Shown here: positions 1 through 7,927 of the stretch, piece after piece | How the letters are laid out: each line of letters begins with the position of its first letter | How positions within the stretch are numbered: the first letter of the stretch is position 1 | Origin: SIG673 sp045638685 | GTDB taxonomy: Bacteria; Bacillota; Clostridia; Oscillospirales; CAG-272 | Length of the DNA stretch: 55,979 nucleotides | Reading direction: 5' to 3' | Assembly (NCBI GenBank): GCA_045638685.1 | Contig: JAZUBT010000024.1 | Location: 1 to 55,979, forward strand | Program-made: the position numbers and the translations under genes | Notes under the pieces: model-generated | What the model was told of the DNA's origin: nothing | The model's input: the letters and a program-made list of their open reading frames with translations, nothing else | The model's database searches: none

Positions 1-276
1 GTTACAATACCTGATAGTGTAACCAGCATAGGCCAAGGGGCGTTCTACTGTTGCACCGGGCTTACGAGTATAACCATACCTAATAGCGTAACCAGCATAG
101 GCGAGTATGCGTTCGAGGGTTGCACCGGGCTTACGAGTGTTACAATACCTGATAGTGTAACCAGCATAGGCTATTATGCGTTCGAGGGTTGCACCAGGCT
201 TACGAGTGTTACAATAGGTAACGGTGTAACCAGCATAGACCAAGGGGCGTTCGAGGGTTGCACCGGGCTTACGAGC
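1..276 (+). repeat. Four tandem 69-bp coding repeats (LRR_5 units)
   Basis: Units lie at 1-69, 70-138, 139-207 and 208-276 with an exact 69-base period, or 23 codons. Most differences are confined to the codons after the SIG motif and to the third or fourth codon of the unit. The array continues past the left edge, so the copy number is unknown. Confidence 0.9.
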
Positions 277-384
277 ATAAAATACCGTGGCACGGAGGAG
301 CAGTGGAATGCGATTTCAAAGGGAACCGACTGGGATTTAGACACCGGATATTACACGGTAACCTTTAATTATACAGGCGAGTAA
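1..384 (+). CDS. BspA-like leucine-rich repeat (LRR_5) protein, 3' end only
   Basis: This is the C-terminal end of a gene that begins left of the window; the open frame runs from base 1 to a TAA at 382-384. It encodes four consecutive 23-residue repeats whose shared core is VTIPxSVTSIGxxAFxGCTG, the signature of LRR_5/BspA-type repeats. A short non-repeat tail follows, with a TEEQW motif and a final YTVTFNYTGE strand. Proteins of this family are normally secreted or cell-wall-attached adhesion or binding proteins; export cannot be judged without the N-terminus. The repeat units are nearly identical at the DNA level, which suggests recent duplication or conversion. A strong terminator follows 40 bases downstream. 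Confidence 0.85.
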   Translation, partial: VTIPDSVTSIGQGAFYCCTGLTSITIPNSVTSIGEYAFEGCTGLTSVTIPDSVTSIGYYAFEGCTRLTSVTIGNGVTSIDQGAFEGCTGLTSIKYRGTEEQWNAISKGTDWDLDTGYYTVTFNYTGE

Positions 385-426
385 GCGCAAAAAAGTCTTG
401 CGCAAGGCAGCACCCACAGTAAACAC

Positions 427-458
427 GAAAAGGAGCAGCAAAAGCTGCTCCTTTTTAT
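427..458. terminator. Bidirectional intrinsic terminator between convergent genes
   Basis: A perfect stem AGGAGCAGC (431-439) and GCTGCTCCT (444-452) has a 4-base loop, extended by an A-run on the left and a T-run on the right. It can serve the BspA-like gene on the plus strand and the DUF3810 gene (stop at 484) on the minus strand. Confidence 0.85.
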
Positions 459-483
459 TAGGTTTCCTTTAATATTGGGGATT

Positions 484-1578
484 TTAACCCCTTGCTTTAT
501 AATACGCCACGGTAAGCTCGGTTACAAGACCGTAGCTCTGCACACCCGCCGCCTGTCCCTGCGAAACAAGGTAGGAGTCGTTTATTTTATCGCTTATATC
601 AGCCGCTACGCTGTCGGAATACTTCTCAAAAAATTCGGAATATGCCCGTATTTCCCGCTTTATTTCGCTCCGAACACCTGCCGCAAATTCTTTTGCTTTC
701 TCCGTATCAGCTCTATAAAGCGCGCTGTAAAGATATTCGAAAATATTAAAATACGCGCTATATTTAATGTAGTCGTCCTCGCTTTCAAGACAGACGAGAA
801 ACGCGACGAAATTTGCTTCGTCCTCTCTCGCTATCCCGCGCTGGTGCGCCATTTCGTGCGCTACCGTAAAAGGAATGACATAGTCGGGATAATTTACGTT
901 GACGTTTGCCTCGCCCGTAAAATAGGTGTAAACACCCGAAATGTGGGTGTAAGTCATAGGCTCGCTAAGGATAATTTCCTTTACTCTGCTACTAAATCCG
1001 TTTAAAAAAGTGTATTTTTCCGCCGCGCTTTTATACGCCGCGTTAAGCTTATCGTTAAGCTCCGAAAAGCTCTGCGGCATCACCGAAGAACCGCTTTCAG
1101 CATACTGCACTCTTTCAGATACCTCGGTAAGCTCTGACGTAACCGTTTCAAGGGTTACGTAAATATCCTCTGCGCGGAGCTTCTCACGGTTAAGCAAAAG
1201 CTTGTCTTCAAGAGGCGTTCCTCTGTATGCCGTGGCAAAGGTAAGGACAAACGACGAGTAGAAAAAGGTTATAGCCGCGAAAAGCGACGAAAGGAACCTT
1301 ATCTGACGTTTTTTATCCGTTTTTATAAGCTTTACCGCGAAAAATATTATTAAAAATATCCACACGGGAGAAAGGATAATAAGAATTTCCGCAAGTGAAA
1401 AAGGTAAAATTCCCGTGATTTTCGCAAGTAAAAATCTAAAGCCCGTGGCTACTTTAAGGTTAAAAAAGTCGGCAAACGAAGTACTTATTACCGAAATCAA
1501 ATGAATAACTCCCGTAAGCAGCGCCAAAACGGTTAATACAAGTGCCGGAGCCGGGATAAATTCTTTTATTTTTTTCAT
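484..1578 (-). CDS. DUF3810-family membrane protein with HExxH metallopeptidase motif
   Basis: The protein has 364 residues. Three hydrophobic segments lie near residues 10-30, 60-82 and 96-117. They are followed by a soluble region with the zinc-peptidase motif HEMAHQRG at 241-248 and a nearby acidic run (REDEANF) that could supply the third zinc ligand. This is the DUF3810 pattern, in which a gluzincin-like domain follows a membrane anchor. The substrate is unknown. An AAAGGAG site 11 bases before the ATG supports the start. Its 3' end faces the terminator at 427-458, and the next gene upstream on the strand (rluA type) is over 100 bases away, so it is probably transcribed alone. Family assignment is firm; proteolytic activity is inferred from the motif only. 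Confidence 0.85.
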   Translation of the reverse strand: MKKIKEFIPAPALVLTVLALLTGVIHLISVISTSFADFFNLKVATGFRFLLAKITGILPFSLAEILIILSPVWIFLIIFFAVKLIKTDKKRQIRFLSSLFAAITFFYSSFVLTFATAYRGTPLEDKLLLNREKLRAEDIYVTLETVTSELTEVSERVQYAESGSSVMPQSFSELNDKLNAAYKSAAEKYTFLNGFSSRVKEIILSEPMTYTHISGVYTYFTGEANVNVNYPDYVIPFTVAHEMAHQRGIAREDEANFVAFLVCLESEDDYIKYSAYFNIFEYLYSALYRADTEKAKEFAAGVRSEIKREIRAYSEFFEKYSDSVAADISDKINDSYLVSQGQAAGVQSYGLVTELTVAYYKARG

Positions 1579-1684
1579 TTTTACGCATACTCCTTTCCAA
1601 CGCAGCTTTTATACCTCACTCACGAATAGAGGCCATTTTCAAAAATCAACGCATATTTTTTCAACAATTAACCTTTAAATAACG

Positions 1685-2596
1685 TCAAGAGATATTAATA
1701 CCCTTTTCCGTCAAAACCTTTGTTATATCCGACGGAAGCGGAGCGAGTACCGTCTGTCTTTCGCCGCTTATCGGTGATACAAAGGAAAGACTGTACGCGT
1801 GAAGCGCCTGTCTATCTATGTCCTCGCATTTCCTTCCATACAGCGTATCTCCGAGCACCGGAGCGCAAACAGACGAGAAATGAACGCGAATTTGATGCGT
1901 TCTGCCCGTTTTAAGCTTAATTTTTACCAGCGAAACGCCGCTTCCTTCAGAGAGCCTTTCGTACTCGGTAAGCGAATAGTCTGCGCCCTCGGAAAAGTCG
2001 GGGGAAAAGCACCTTTTTATTATGCTTTTATCCTCTCTTTTTATAAACCCTTCGATTTTACCGCTTTTTTCTACGCTTCCGTCAAGAATCGCAACGTAAA
2101 GCTTTTCAAAATCCCCGTTTTTAAGAGAATTTGAAAGCTTTGACGCGTAAAATGCGTTTTTCGCTATAAGAACCACTCCGCTTGTGTCTTTGTCAAGTCG
2201 GTTTATTGCGCGAAAAACAAATGGAATACCGTTTTTTTGATAATACGCGCACACCCTGTTTGCAAGGCTGTCGTCTCTGTGTCCGAAAGAGGTGTGGGTA
2301 GGCATTCCGCTCGGTTTATTCACCGCCAAAACCGCCTCGTCCTCGTATAAAATCTCCGGCATATCACCGATAGCTAAAACGTTCGGGTTAACGGAAGCGG
2401 GAGCATCCTCTGTCATAAGAGTAACAGAGTCTCCCTCTTTTAGAATTGCTCTTACGGTAACTCTTTCTCCGTTAAGCAGTATTCCGTCGGGATATTTTTT
2501 TAGTTTGGCAAGTAGATTATGCGACACCTTACATTCATTTTTAACAAATTCGCGAAGGAGCCTTCCTGCATAATGCACAGGTACATAAAAAGTCAT
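1685..2596 (-). CDS. RluA-family pseudouridine synthase
   Basis: The protein has 303 residues. An S4-like N-terminal region (about residues 15-60, with a DGILLNGERVTV core) precedes the PseudoU_synth_2 catalytic domain. The catalytic motif RLDKDTSG is at 133-140, with Asp135 as the expected nucleophile, and KLKTGRTHQIRVHF matches the conserved C-terminal motif. Members isomerise specific uridines in rRNA or tRNA; which site is modified cannot be read from the sequence. Only a weak AAGAGA ribosome site precedes the ATG. It lies downstream of prfB on the same strand, but a terminator-like hairpin separates them, so it probably has its own promoter. Confidence 0.93.
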   Translation of the reverse strand: MTFYVPVHYAGRLLREFVKNECKVSHNLLAKLKKYPDGILLNGERVTVRAILKEGDSVTLMTEDAPASVNPNVLAIGDMPEILYEDEAVLAVNKPSGMPTHTSFGHRDDSLANRVCAYYQKNGIPFVFRAINRLDKDTSGVVLIAKNAFYASKLSNSLKNGDFEKLYVAILDGSVEKSGKIEGFIKREDKSIIKRCFSPDFSEGADYSLTEYERLSEGSGVSLVKIKLKTGRTHQIRVHFSSVCAPVLGDTLYGRKCEDIDRQALHAYSLSFVSPISGERQTVLAPLPSDITKVLTEKGINIS

Positions 2597-2738
2597 TTTT
2601 TGTCTCTTTTAATTTAATAATAGATTTTTATTTCTTTTTTTGACAACCGCGAGAACAATATCTCATTACACTAAAACGCTTAAAAGCAGATGTTTTTTGT
2701 ATTAATCCGATAAAACTCTCTTACAAAAAAATACGTTT

Positions 2739-2797
2739 AAAAAAGCGTCGCTAACGCCTAAGTAACCAAGGCAGTAAGAAGCGACGCTGTTTTTTTA
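2739..2797. terminator. Hairpin terminator downstream of prfB
   Basis: The inverted repeat AGCGTCGC (2744-2751) and GCGACGCT (2781-2788) flanks a 29-base loop. An A-run precedes it (a U-run on the minus strand) and a T-run follows it on the plus strand. It sits directly after the prfB stop codon at 2795-2797. Confidence 0.7.
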
Positions 2798-3901
2798 GTT
2801 TTTAACGTTCATTTTAAGGTATGCGTTAATGAAGCCGTCTATCTCTCCGTCCATTACCGCTTGAATGTTACCGTCCTCGTAGCCGGTACGGTTATCCTTC
2901 GCTAAGGTATAGGGCATAAATACGTAGGAACGTATCTGACTTCCCCATTCAATGTTATATTTTGCGCCCTTAATATCCTCAATCTTTTCAAGGTTTTCCC
3001 TTATCTTAATTTCAAGAAGCTTTGCCTTAAGCATCTTAAGAGCAGTCTCCTTATTTTGGAGCTGGCTGCGCTCGGTCTGACATCCGACTACTATACCCGT
3101 CGGAAGGTGGGTTACTCGGATAGCCGAGTCGGTTTTGTTTATATGCTGACCGCCCGCGCCGCTGGAACGGTGAGCGGTTATTTCAAGCTCCTCGGGCTTA
3201 AGCTCGATATTATTATCGTCGTCAAGCTCCGGCATTACCTCAACGGAAGCAAATGACGTATGGCGCCTACCCGACGCGTCAAAAGGAGAAACACGAACAA
3301 GTCTGTGAACGCCGTTTTCGCTTTTAAGGTAGCCGTATGCGTTATTTCCCTCTACTCTGATAGTGGCGCTCTTTATTCCCGCTTCCTCTCCGTCAAGCCA
3401 GTCAAGAAGCTTTACGTTAAAGTTATGCTTTTCTCCCCATCTCGTGTACATACGGTAAAGCATAAGCGCCCAATCCTGCGCCTCTGTTCCGCCTGCTCCG
3501 GGATGAAGCGTAAGTATGGCGTTGTTTCCGTCGTACTCTCCGGAAAGGAGAATCTCTATTCTCTGTCTTTCCTCGGCTTCTATAATCTCGCTTACCGCCG
3601 CCAAAACCTCGTCGGTTACGGATTCGTCCTCCTCCTCTATTCCCATCTCGGTAAGAACGAGGGTATCCTCAAGCTTACTTTTAAGCTCCTCGTATGCGCC
3701 GACGCGCTCCTTTAAGTATTTTATACGTTTAAGTATCGCTCCGGAATCCTCGCGTCCCCAGAAATCGGCTTCAACAGTAAGCTTTTCAAGCTCTTCGGTT
3801 TCCGCTTTAAGCTCCTCAAGCTTGAGCGCCGCGGCAAGCTCCTTAATATCCTCTTCTTTTTGCAAAAGAGTTCTTTTCGCCTCATCAAGTTGAATAATCA
3901 A
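2795..3901 (-). CDS. prfB: Peptide chain release factor 2
   Basis: The protein has 368 residues. Class-I release factor hallmarks are present: GAGGTEAQDW, the RF2-specific SPF tripeptide at 205-207 (recognition of UGA and UAA), and the peptidyl-hydrolysis GGQ loop at 250-252. The start is a TTG at 3901-3899 with a perfect AAGGAG nine bases upstream. The reading frame is continuous through the region where most prfB genes carry an in-frame UGA and a programmed +1 frameshift, so no recoding is needed here. A promoter and a structured leader of about 145 bases lie upstream. Confidence 0.95.
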   Translation of the reverse strand: MIIQLDEAKRTLLQKEEDIKELAAALKLEELKAETEELEKLTVEADFWGREDSGAILKRIKYLKERVGAYEELKSKLEDTLVLTEMGIEEEDESVTDEVLAAVSEIIEAEERQRIEILLSGEYDGNNAILTLHPGAGGTEAQDWALMLYRMYTRWGEKHNFNVKLLDWLDGEEAGIKSATIRVEGNNAYGYLKSENGVHRLVRVSPFDASGRRHTSFASVEVMPELDDDNNIELKPEELEITAHRSSGAGGQHINKTDSAIRVTHLPTGIVVGCQTERSQLQNKETALKMLKAKLLEIKIRENLEKIEDIKGAKYNIEWGSQIRSYVFMPYTLAKDNRTGYEDGNIQAVMDGEIDGFINAYLKMNVKN

Positions 3902-4239
3902 AAGTTTAGTCTCCTTTAAGGATAATTTTCTTTCGGACGTGCGTCCGTTATAGGCGCCCGTAAAAGCGCTTTACAGAAATCGGCGACGCCGTTTTGCCGT
4001 CTATGCAATAACTAACGGTTATACCGCTTTACATACAAAAGCATTATTTAATCATTATATCATATTTTTAAAATTTGTAAACACCTTTCAAAAAGTTTTT
4101 ACATTTTTTATGCTAAAATATTTCCCTACGAATAAAAACACACCGAAAACACACGCAGTATTCATAACCTCCTTTGCTTGGAATATCGATACCGTAACAG
4201 CCTCGTTTAAAACATTCCATCTTATTTTACATTTTAATG
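3902..4239. other. Divergent intergenic region; prfB 5' leader
   Basis: No gene is seen here. The left part (about 3902-4047) would be the untranslated leader of prfB on the minus strand. It contains two small GC-rich inverted repeats, one around 3935-3948 with CGGAC and GTCCG arms and one around 3983-3995. The right part holds the prfB promoter and AT-rich sequence before the plus-strand promoter of the next gene. No known riboswitch consensus was recognised. Confidence 0.5.
4054..4081 (-). promoter_or_regulatory. Sigma-A promoter for prfB
   Basis: On the minus strand, TTTACA (4081-4076), a 16-base spacer and a perfect TATAAT (4059-4054) form a good vegetative promoter, starting transcription near 4047. 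Confidence 0.6.
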
Positions 4240-4268
4240 TTGAACTGCGGAAACATTTATGCTATAAT
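4240..4268 (+). promoter_or_regulatory. Sigma-A promoter for the orphan gene at 4322
   Basis: TTGAAC (4240-4245), a 17-base spacer and TATAAT (4263-4268) lie 54 bases before the start codon. The expected transcription start is near 4275. Confidence 0.7.
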
Positions 4269-4321
4269 TATTTATATTATTTTACGTAGCTACCAACTGA
4301 ATAGCGGAATGGAGTTTTTAT

Positions 4322-5605
4322 ATGCAATACATAATTCCGGCAATTGTGTCATTAATTACTGTGTCGGTAATATTTGCTTTTATAAGCTTAAAAAAAGGCT
4401 TATTCGGCCATACTTTTAAAAAGAGAGGTCTCCCCCCTTCAATTACTGAAAGCAACAATATTCTTTCATGTGATACGAAACTTAACGATATTCTTGTCAG
4501 CTTAGAAACAATTACACCAGAAGAAATCAAAGATAAAAGCAAATTAGCGGAAATTACCGACAGCAAGGTTTTATCGCTCGTTAAAAAAACTGCGCCAAAA
4601 ATTTTAGAAATACTCGAAGATGCTAAAAATTCGGCAAAACCAAGCGGTGAAAGCAACGCTGTTCTTTACAAAGCAATTATTCCAAGCGGTGCCAAATTAG
4701 TCGAATCAAAGGATATGACAGGCGCTCTAAGAGGAATGTATATGGGCGAGAACGGGATTAAGGGACACGCTAATTTAGTTGCTCAGCCGTTCCAGAAAAA
4801 CGCGAATATTGTTTCGAGCGCAACTTCAGCCGTAATGGGTGCAGCCTCAATGGTTGTCGGTCAATATTATATGTCAAAAATCAGTACGGGTCTTGAAACG
4901 ATTAATGACGGACTATCCAAAATTTCCGATTTTCAAAATAACGAATATCGCAGCAGAGTTTTTTCTCTCGTTTCACATGTTAAAAAAATAACTGATTTTC
5001 AATTTGAAATTATAGAAAATACAGAGCATAGACTTTCTAAAATAACACAGCTTGACAGTCTTGAAGAAGAATGCACCCAGCTTCTCGGTCAAGCAAGCCT
5101 AACACTTATGGACTTTGCCAATAAAAGCAACATAGATTACGATTCATACGAAAAAGATATCAAAGAGGCTCAAAATTGGTTTCTTTATCAAAAATCTATA
5201 TATGATATGCTTTGTAGAATATCCGAATTACGCTATACACTCTGTCTCGGCTCTGTATCAAGAGAAGAGTGCACCGCATTACTACCCACATATACGCACC
5301 AAATTGAAGAAACGCAAAAAAATTTAACCTTATGGCATAACGCCACTGTACAACGTTTAAAAATCGATACAAACGAAATCCGTAGAAAAAGAGCCGGAAT
5401 TGACGGCATAATTCATTTTGTGCCGGGACTTTTTAATGATAATCTTAATTTTAAGGCTATCGAAGAAAGCACTGTAGAAATGATAAAAGAGCAAAGCGTA
5501 AACCTCTCCGCTTCATGTGAAAATGAATCAACCGAGCTGTTTTCAAACGACGTACAGCTTATTATAGAAAACGACAAGATTTATTATCTGCCAAGCAATG
5601 ACTAA
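4322..5605 (+). CDS. Uncharacterised membrane-associated protein, orphan accessory gene
   Basis: I do not recognise a named function. The 427-residue product starts with a transmembrane helix (about residues 4-22). It has an Ala/Gly/Met-rich hydrophobic stretch near residues 162-182 (SATSAVMGAASMVVGQYYM) that could insert in or lie on a membrane. Long charged helical segments follow (about 190-350), and the end is polar. Similar hypothetical proteins occur sporadically in Firmicutes, to my recollection, but no role can be assigned. The start is supported by GGAG seven bases upstream. The gene has its own promoter and terminator, and its codon use is visibly more AT-rich than its neighbours. 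Both fit an independently acquired cargo gene. Confidence 0.75.
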   Translation: MQYIIPAIVSLITVSVIFAFISLKKGLFGHTFKKRGLPPSITESNNILSCDTKLNDILVSLETITPEEIKDKSKLAEITDSKVLSLVKKTAPKILEILEDAKNSAKPSGESNAVLYKAIIPSGAKLVESKDMTGALRGMYMGENGIKGHANLVAQPFQKNANIVSSATSAVMGAASMVVGQYYMSKISTGLETINDGLSKISDFQNNEYRSRVFSLVSHVKKITDFQFEIIENTEHRLSKITQLDSLEEECTQLLGQASLTLMDFANKSNIDYDSYEKDIKEAQNWFLYQKSIYDMLCRISELRYTLCLGSVSREECTALLPTYTHQIEETQKNLTLWHNATVQRLKIDTNEIRRKRAGIDGIIHFVPGLFNDNLNFKAIEESTVEMIKEQSVNLSASCENESTELFSNDVQLIIENDKIYYLPSND

Positions 5606-5612
5606 ATTACAT

Positions 5613-5643
5613 AAAAAAGCTGACCACAGGTCAGCTTTTTTTA
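5613..5643 (+). terminator. Intrinsic terminator of the orphan gene
   Basis: A near-perfect stem with AAGCTGACC and GGTCAGCTT arms, a 3-base loop and a following run of seven T residues lies right after the stop codon at 5605. Confidence 0.9.
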
Positions 5644-5703
5644 GCCCGTATATCTTCCGATAAAATGTAAAAAATAAAAACATCTTTATTCGGAGGATAT
5701 AAA

Positions 5704-7017
5704 ATGGACTCAATATGGACAAACGACGCGCCGCGTATAAGCTTTAATGCGCTAAAAAACAGTATAAAAACCGACGTGCTTATAATTGGCGGAGGTATTG
5801 CGGGTATTCTGTGCGCCTATAAACTAAAAAACGCAGGGGTGAGCTGCGTTTTGGCTGAGGCTGACGAAATATGCGGCGGTATAACGAAAAACACCACCGC
5901 GAAAATAACGCTTACCCACGGTCTGATTTACGACAAGCTGCTTCGGCGCTTTGGCGAGGAGAAGGCTCGTCTTTACCTCGACTCGCAGTTAAGTGCGTGC
6001 GAGGAGTACGCCTTTCTTTGCAGTAAAATTGATTGCGACTACGAAAAAAGAGATAGCTTTGTCTATTCTCTGACCGACCGCGACAAGCTGAAAAAAGAGG
6101 TTGTCGCTCTTAAAGCTTTAGGAGTGAGCGCCGAGCTTACGGATACCGATGAAATCCCCGTTAAGACCGCGGGGGCCGTGTGCGTAAGAGGGCAGGCGCA
6201 GTTTCACCCTTTAAAATTTTTATATGAAATCTCAAAGGAGCTCCCGATATACGAGCATACAAAGGTTACCGAGCTGCTCCCCGATAGGGCGGTAACGAAA
6301 AACGGAGAAATCTTCTTTAAAAAGCTTATCATCGCAACTCATTTTCCTATACTGAACAAGCACGGCGCTTTCTTTTTGAAGCTTTATCAGCACCGCTCCT
6401 ACGTTATCGCCTTGAAAGGGGCAAAAAAGCTGAACGGAATGTACGTTGACGAATCGGACACGGGGCTTTCCTTCCGTGGCTACGGGGAGCTTCTTCTGCT
6501 TGGTGGCGGCGGCCACAGAACAGGTAAAAAGGGCGGATGCTGGCAGGAGCTTGAAAGCTTTGCGAAAAATCACTACAAAGATGCGGAGGTAGTTGAAAAA
6601 TGGGGGACGCAGGATTGTATGTCGCTTGACCGCGTTCCATATATCGGTAGGTACTCAAAATCCACCCCGAACGTTTACGTTGCCACCGGGTTTAACAAAT
6701 GGGGTATGACGGGCGCTATGGTGTCGGCAAACGTTCTTTGCTCGCTAATAACGGAAAAAACCACCCCGTATGCCGCTCTTTTCTCTCCAAGCCGCAGTAT
6801 TTTACACCCACAGCTTGTCGTAAACGCGTTTGAATCTACGCTTGGACTTATTACCCCAACCGCTCCGCGCTGTCCTCATCTTGGCTGCGCTCTTAAATAC
6901 AACCGAGAAGAGCATTCGTGGGACTGCCCTTGCCACGGCTCGCGTTTTACAGAAAAGGGCGAGCTTATTGACGGCCCCGCAACAGACGATAAAAGATGCA
7001 AGGCAAAGGACAAATAA
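5704..7017 (+). CDS. FAD-dependent oxidoreductase with C-terminal Rieske [2Fe-2S] domain
   Basis: The 437-residue protein opens with a DAO-type FAD fold (GGGIAG at 29-34). It ends with a compact Rieske module in which Cys390 and His392 (CPHLGC) plus Cys408 and His411 (CPCHGS) form the expected CxH and CxxH cluster ligands. Electrons would pass between the flavin and the iron-sulfur cluster; the substrate is unknown. Relatives are about 480-510 residues because the Rieske part normally has an extra N-terminal beta section; here it is shortened but the ligands are intact. A strong CGGAGG site precedes the ATG. No operon partner is evident, because the next gene is on the opposite strand. Confidence 0.88.
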   Translation: MDSIWTNDAPRISFNALKNSIKTDVLIIGGGIAGILCAYKLKNAGVSCVLAEADEICGGITKNTTAKITLTHGLIYDKLLRRFGEEKARLYLDSQLSACEEYAFLCSKIDCDYEKRDSFVYSLTDRDKLKKEVVALKALGVSAELTDTDEIPVKTAGAVCVRGQAQFHPLKFLYEISKELPIYEHTKVTELLPDRAVTKNGEIFFKKLIIATHFPILNKHGAFFLKLYQHRSYVIALKGAKKLNGMYVDESDTGLSFRGYGELLLLGGGGHRTGKKGGCWQELESFAKNHYKDAEVVEKWGTQDCMSLDRVPYIGRYSKSTPNVYVATGFNKWGMTGAMVSANVLCSLITEKTTPYAALFSPSRSILHPQLVVNAFESTLGLITPTAPRCPHLGCALKYNREEHSWDCPCHGSRFTEKGELIDGPATDDKRCKAKDK

Positions 7018-7134
7018 AACGGCGCCGGTACTGAAAACAGGACGCTTATACAAGCTAAAAACTAGCTTTCATTGAATATAACGTTTTTCTAATCGCAATT
7101 CTCTAAAACCCTGAAAAACAGATACCTGTACCCT

Positions 7135-7824
7135 TTAAAGCTGTTTTCGAAGCATTCTGTAGCGTATTTTTTCAAGCGCGGATTTTTCTATTCTTGAAAC
7201 GTAGGATCTTGAAATTCCGAGCCTTTCCGCAAGCTCTCTCTGTGTAAGTGGAGCCGTACCGCATAGACCGTATCTTAAAAATATGATTTCTTTCTCCCTC
7301 TCGCTGAGGTAGTTATGTATAATTTTCATAGCTGCCTCTCCCGAGATTTTAATATCAAGCTCCTCCGCTATGGTATCGTCAACGCTTATAACATCCATAT
7401 ACGTAAGTGGATTTCCGTCCTTGTCTATATCAATGGTTTCATTAAGCGAGACGAGGGTGGCGGTCTTTTTAGCTCCCCTAAAATACATAAGTATCTCATT
7501 CTGTATGCATTTAGACGCATACGTTGCAAATCTCGCGCCGTTCTCGGCGTTAAAGCTGTCAACAGCCTTTATAAGTCCTATCGTGCCTACCGAGTTAAGG
7601 TCGTCCTGGTTTTTGCTTTGCGTATAGTATTTTTTAACGATATGCGAAACAAGACGCAGGTTGTGCTCGATAAGCCTTTTCCGTGCCTCCCTGTCCCCCT
7701 TTTTCATTAATTTGAACGCCTTTTCCTCCTCCTCGTGAGAAAGCGGCGGCGGGTAGCTTCTGTTTTGGGTAACTCTTAAAAAAAGAAAATGAAATCGGAG
7801 TAAAAAGCCGGATAGCAGATTCAT
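7135..7824 (-). CDS. sigK: RNA polymerase sporulation sigma factor SigK
   Basis: The protein has 229 residues. A hydrophobic N-terminal pro-sequence (residues 1-25) precedes sigma-70 region 2 (core DDLNSVGTIGLIKAVDSF) and region 4 (TQRELAERLGISRSYVSRIE). The match in length and order to Bacillus pro-sigma-K is close. SigK drives late mother-cell gene expression and coat formation after removal of the pro-peptide by SpoIVFB. The gene is a single uninterrupted frame, so no skin-type element splits it. AAGGAG nine bases before the ATG supports the start. It is divergent from the methyltransferase at 7928. Its presence argues for a spore-forming lineage. Confidence 0.92.
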   Translation of the reverse strand: MNLLSGFLLRFHFLFLRVTQNRSYPPPLSHEEEEKAFKLMKKGDREARKRLIEHNLRLVSHIVKKYYTQSKNQDDLNSVGTIGLIKAVDSFNAENGARFATYASKCIQNEILMYFRGAKKTATLVSLNETIDIDKDGNPLTYMDVISVDDTIAEELDIKISGEAAMKIIHNYLSEREKEIIFLRYGLCGTAPLTQRELAERLGISRSYVSRIEKSALEKIRYRMLRKQL

Positions 7825-7858
7825 AAGTAAATTCTCCTTAAATAATTTATTTTACTAC

Positions 7859-7887
7859 TTGAAAAAAAATATATATTATGTTATACT
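7859..7887 (+). promoter_or_regulatory. Sigma-A promoter for the methyltransferase gene
   Basis: TTGAAA (7859-7864), a 17-base spacer and TATACT (7882-7887) sit 41 bases before the chosen ATG at 7928. A longer open frame starting at 7859 would begin inside this promoter, which supports the downstream start. Confidence 0.6.
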
Positions 7888-7927
7888 TATAACATTAAAT
7901 ATTTATATGCGAAAAAGGTCAGAAAAT

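Noticed and set aside
1..276. CRISPR or satellite array at the left edge
   Set aside because: The 69-bp period is in frame and encodes a known leucine-rich repeat.
3880..3930. Programmed +1 frameshift site at the start of prfB
   Set aside because: A CTTTTGA string near the TTG resembles the CTTTGA site. However, AAGGAG lies at normal initiation distance and no upstream zero-frame exon with a start codon is evident.
7135..7824. skin-like element interrupting sigK
   Set aside because: The sigK frame is continuous from pro-sequence to region 4.
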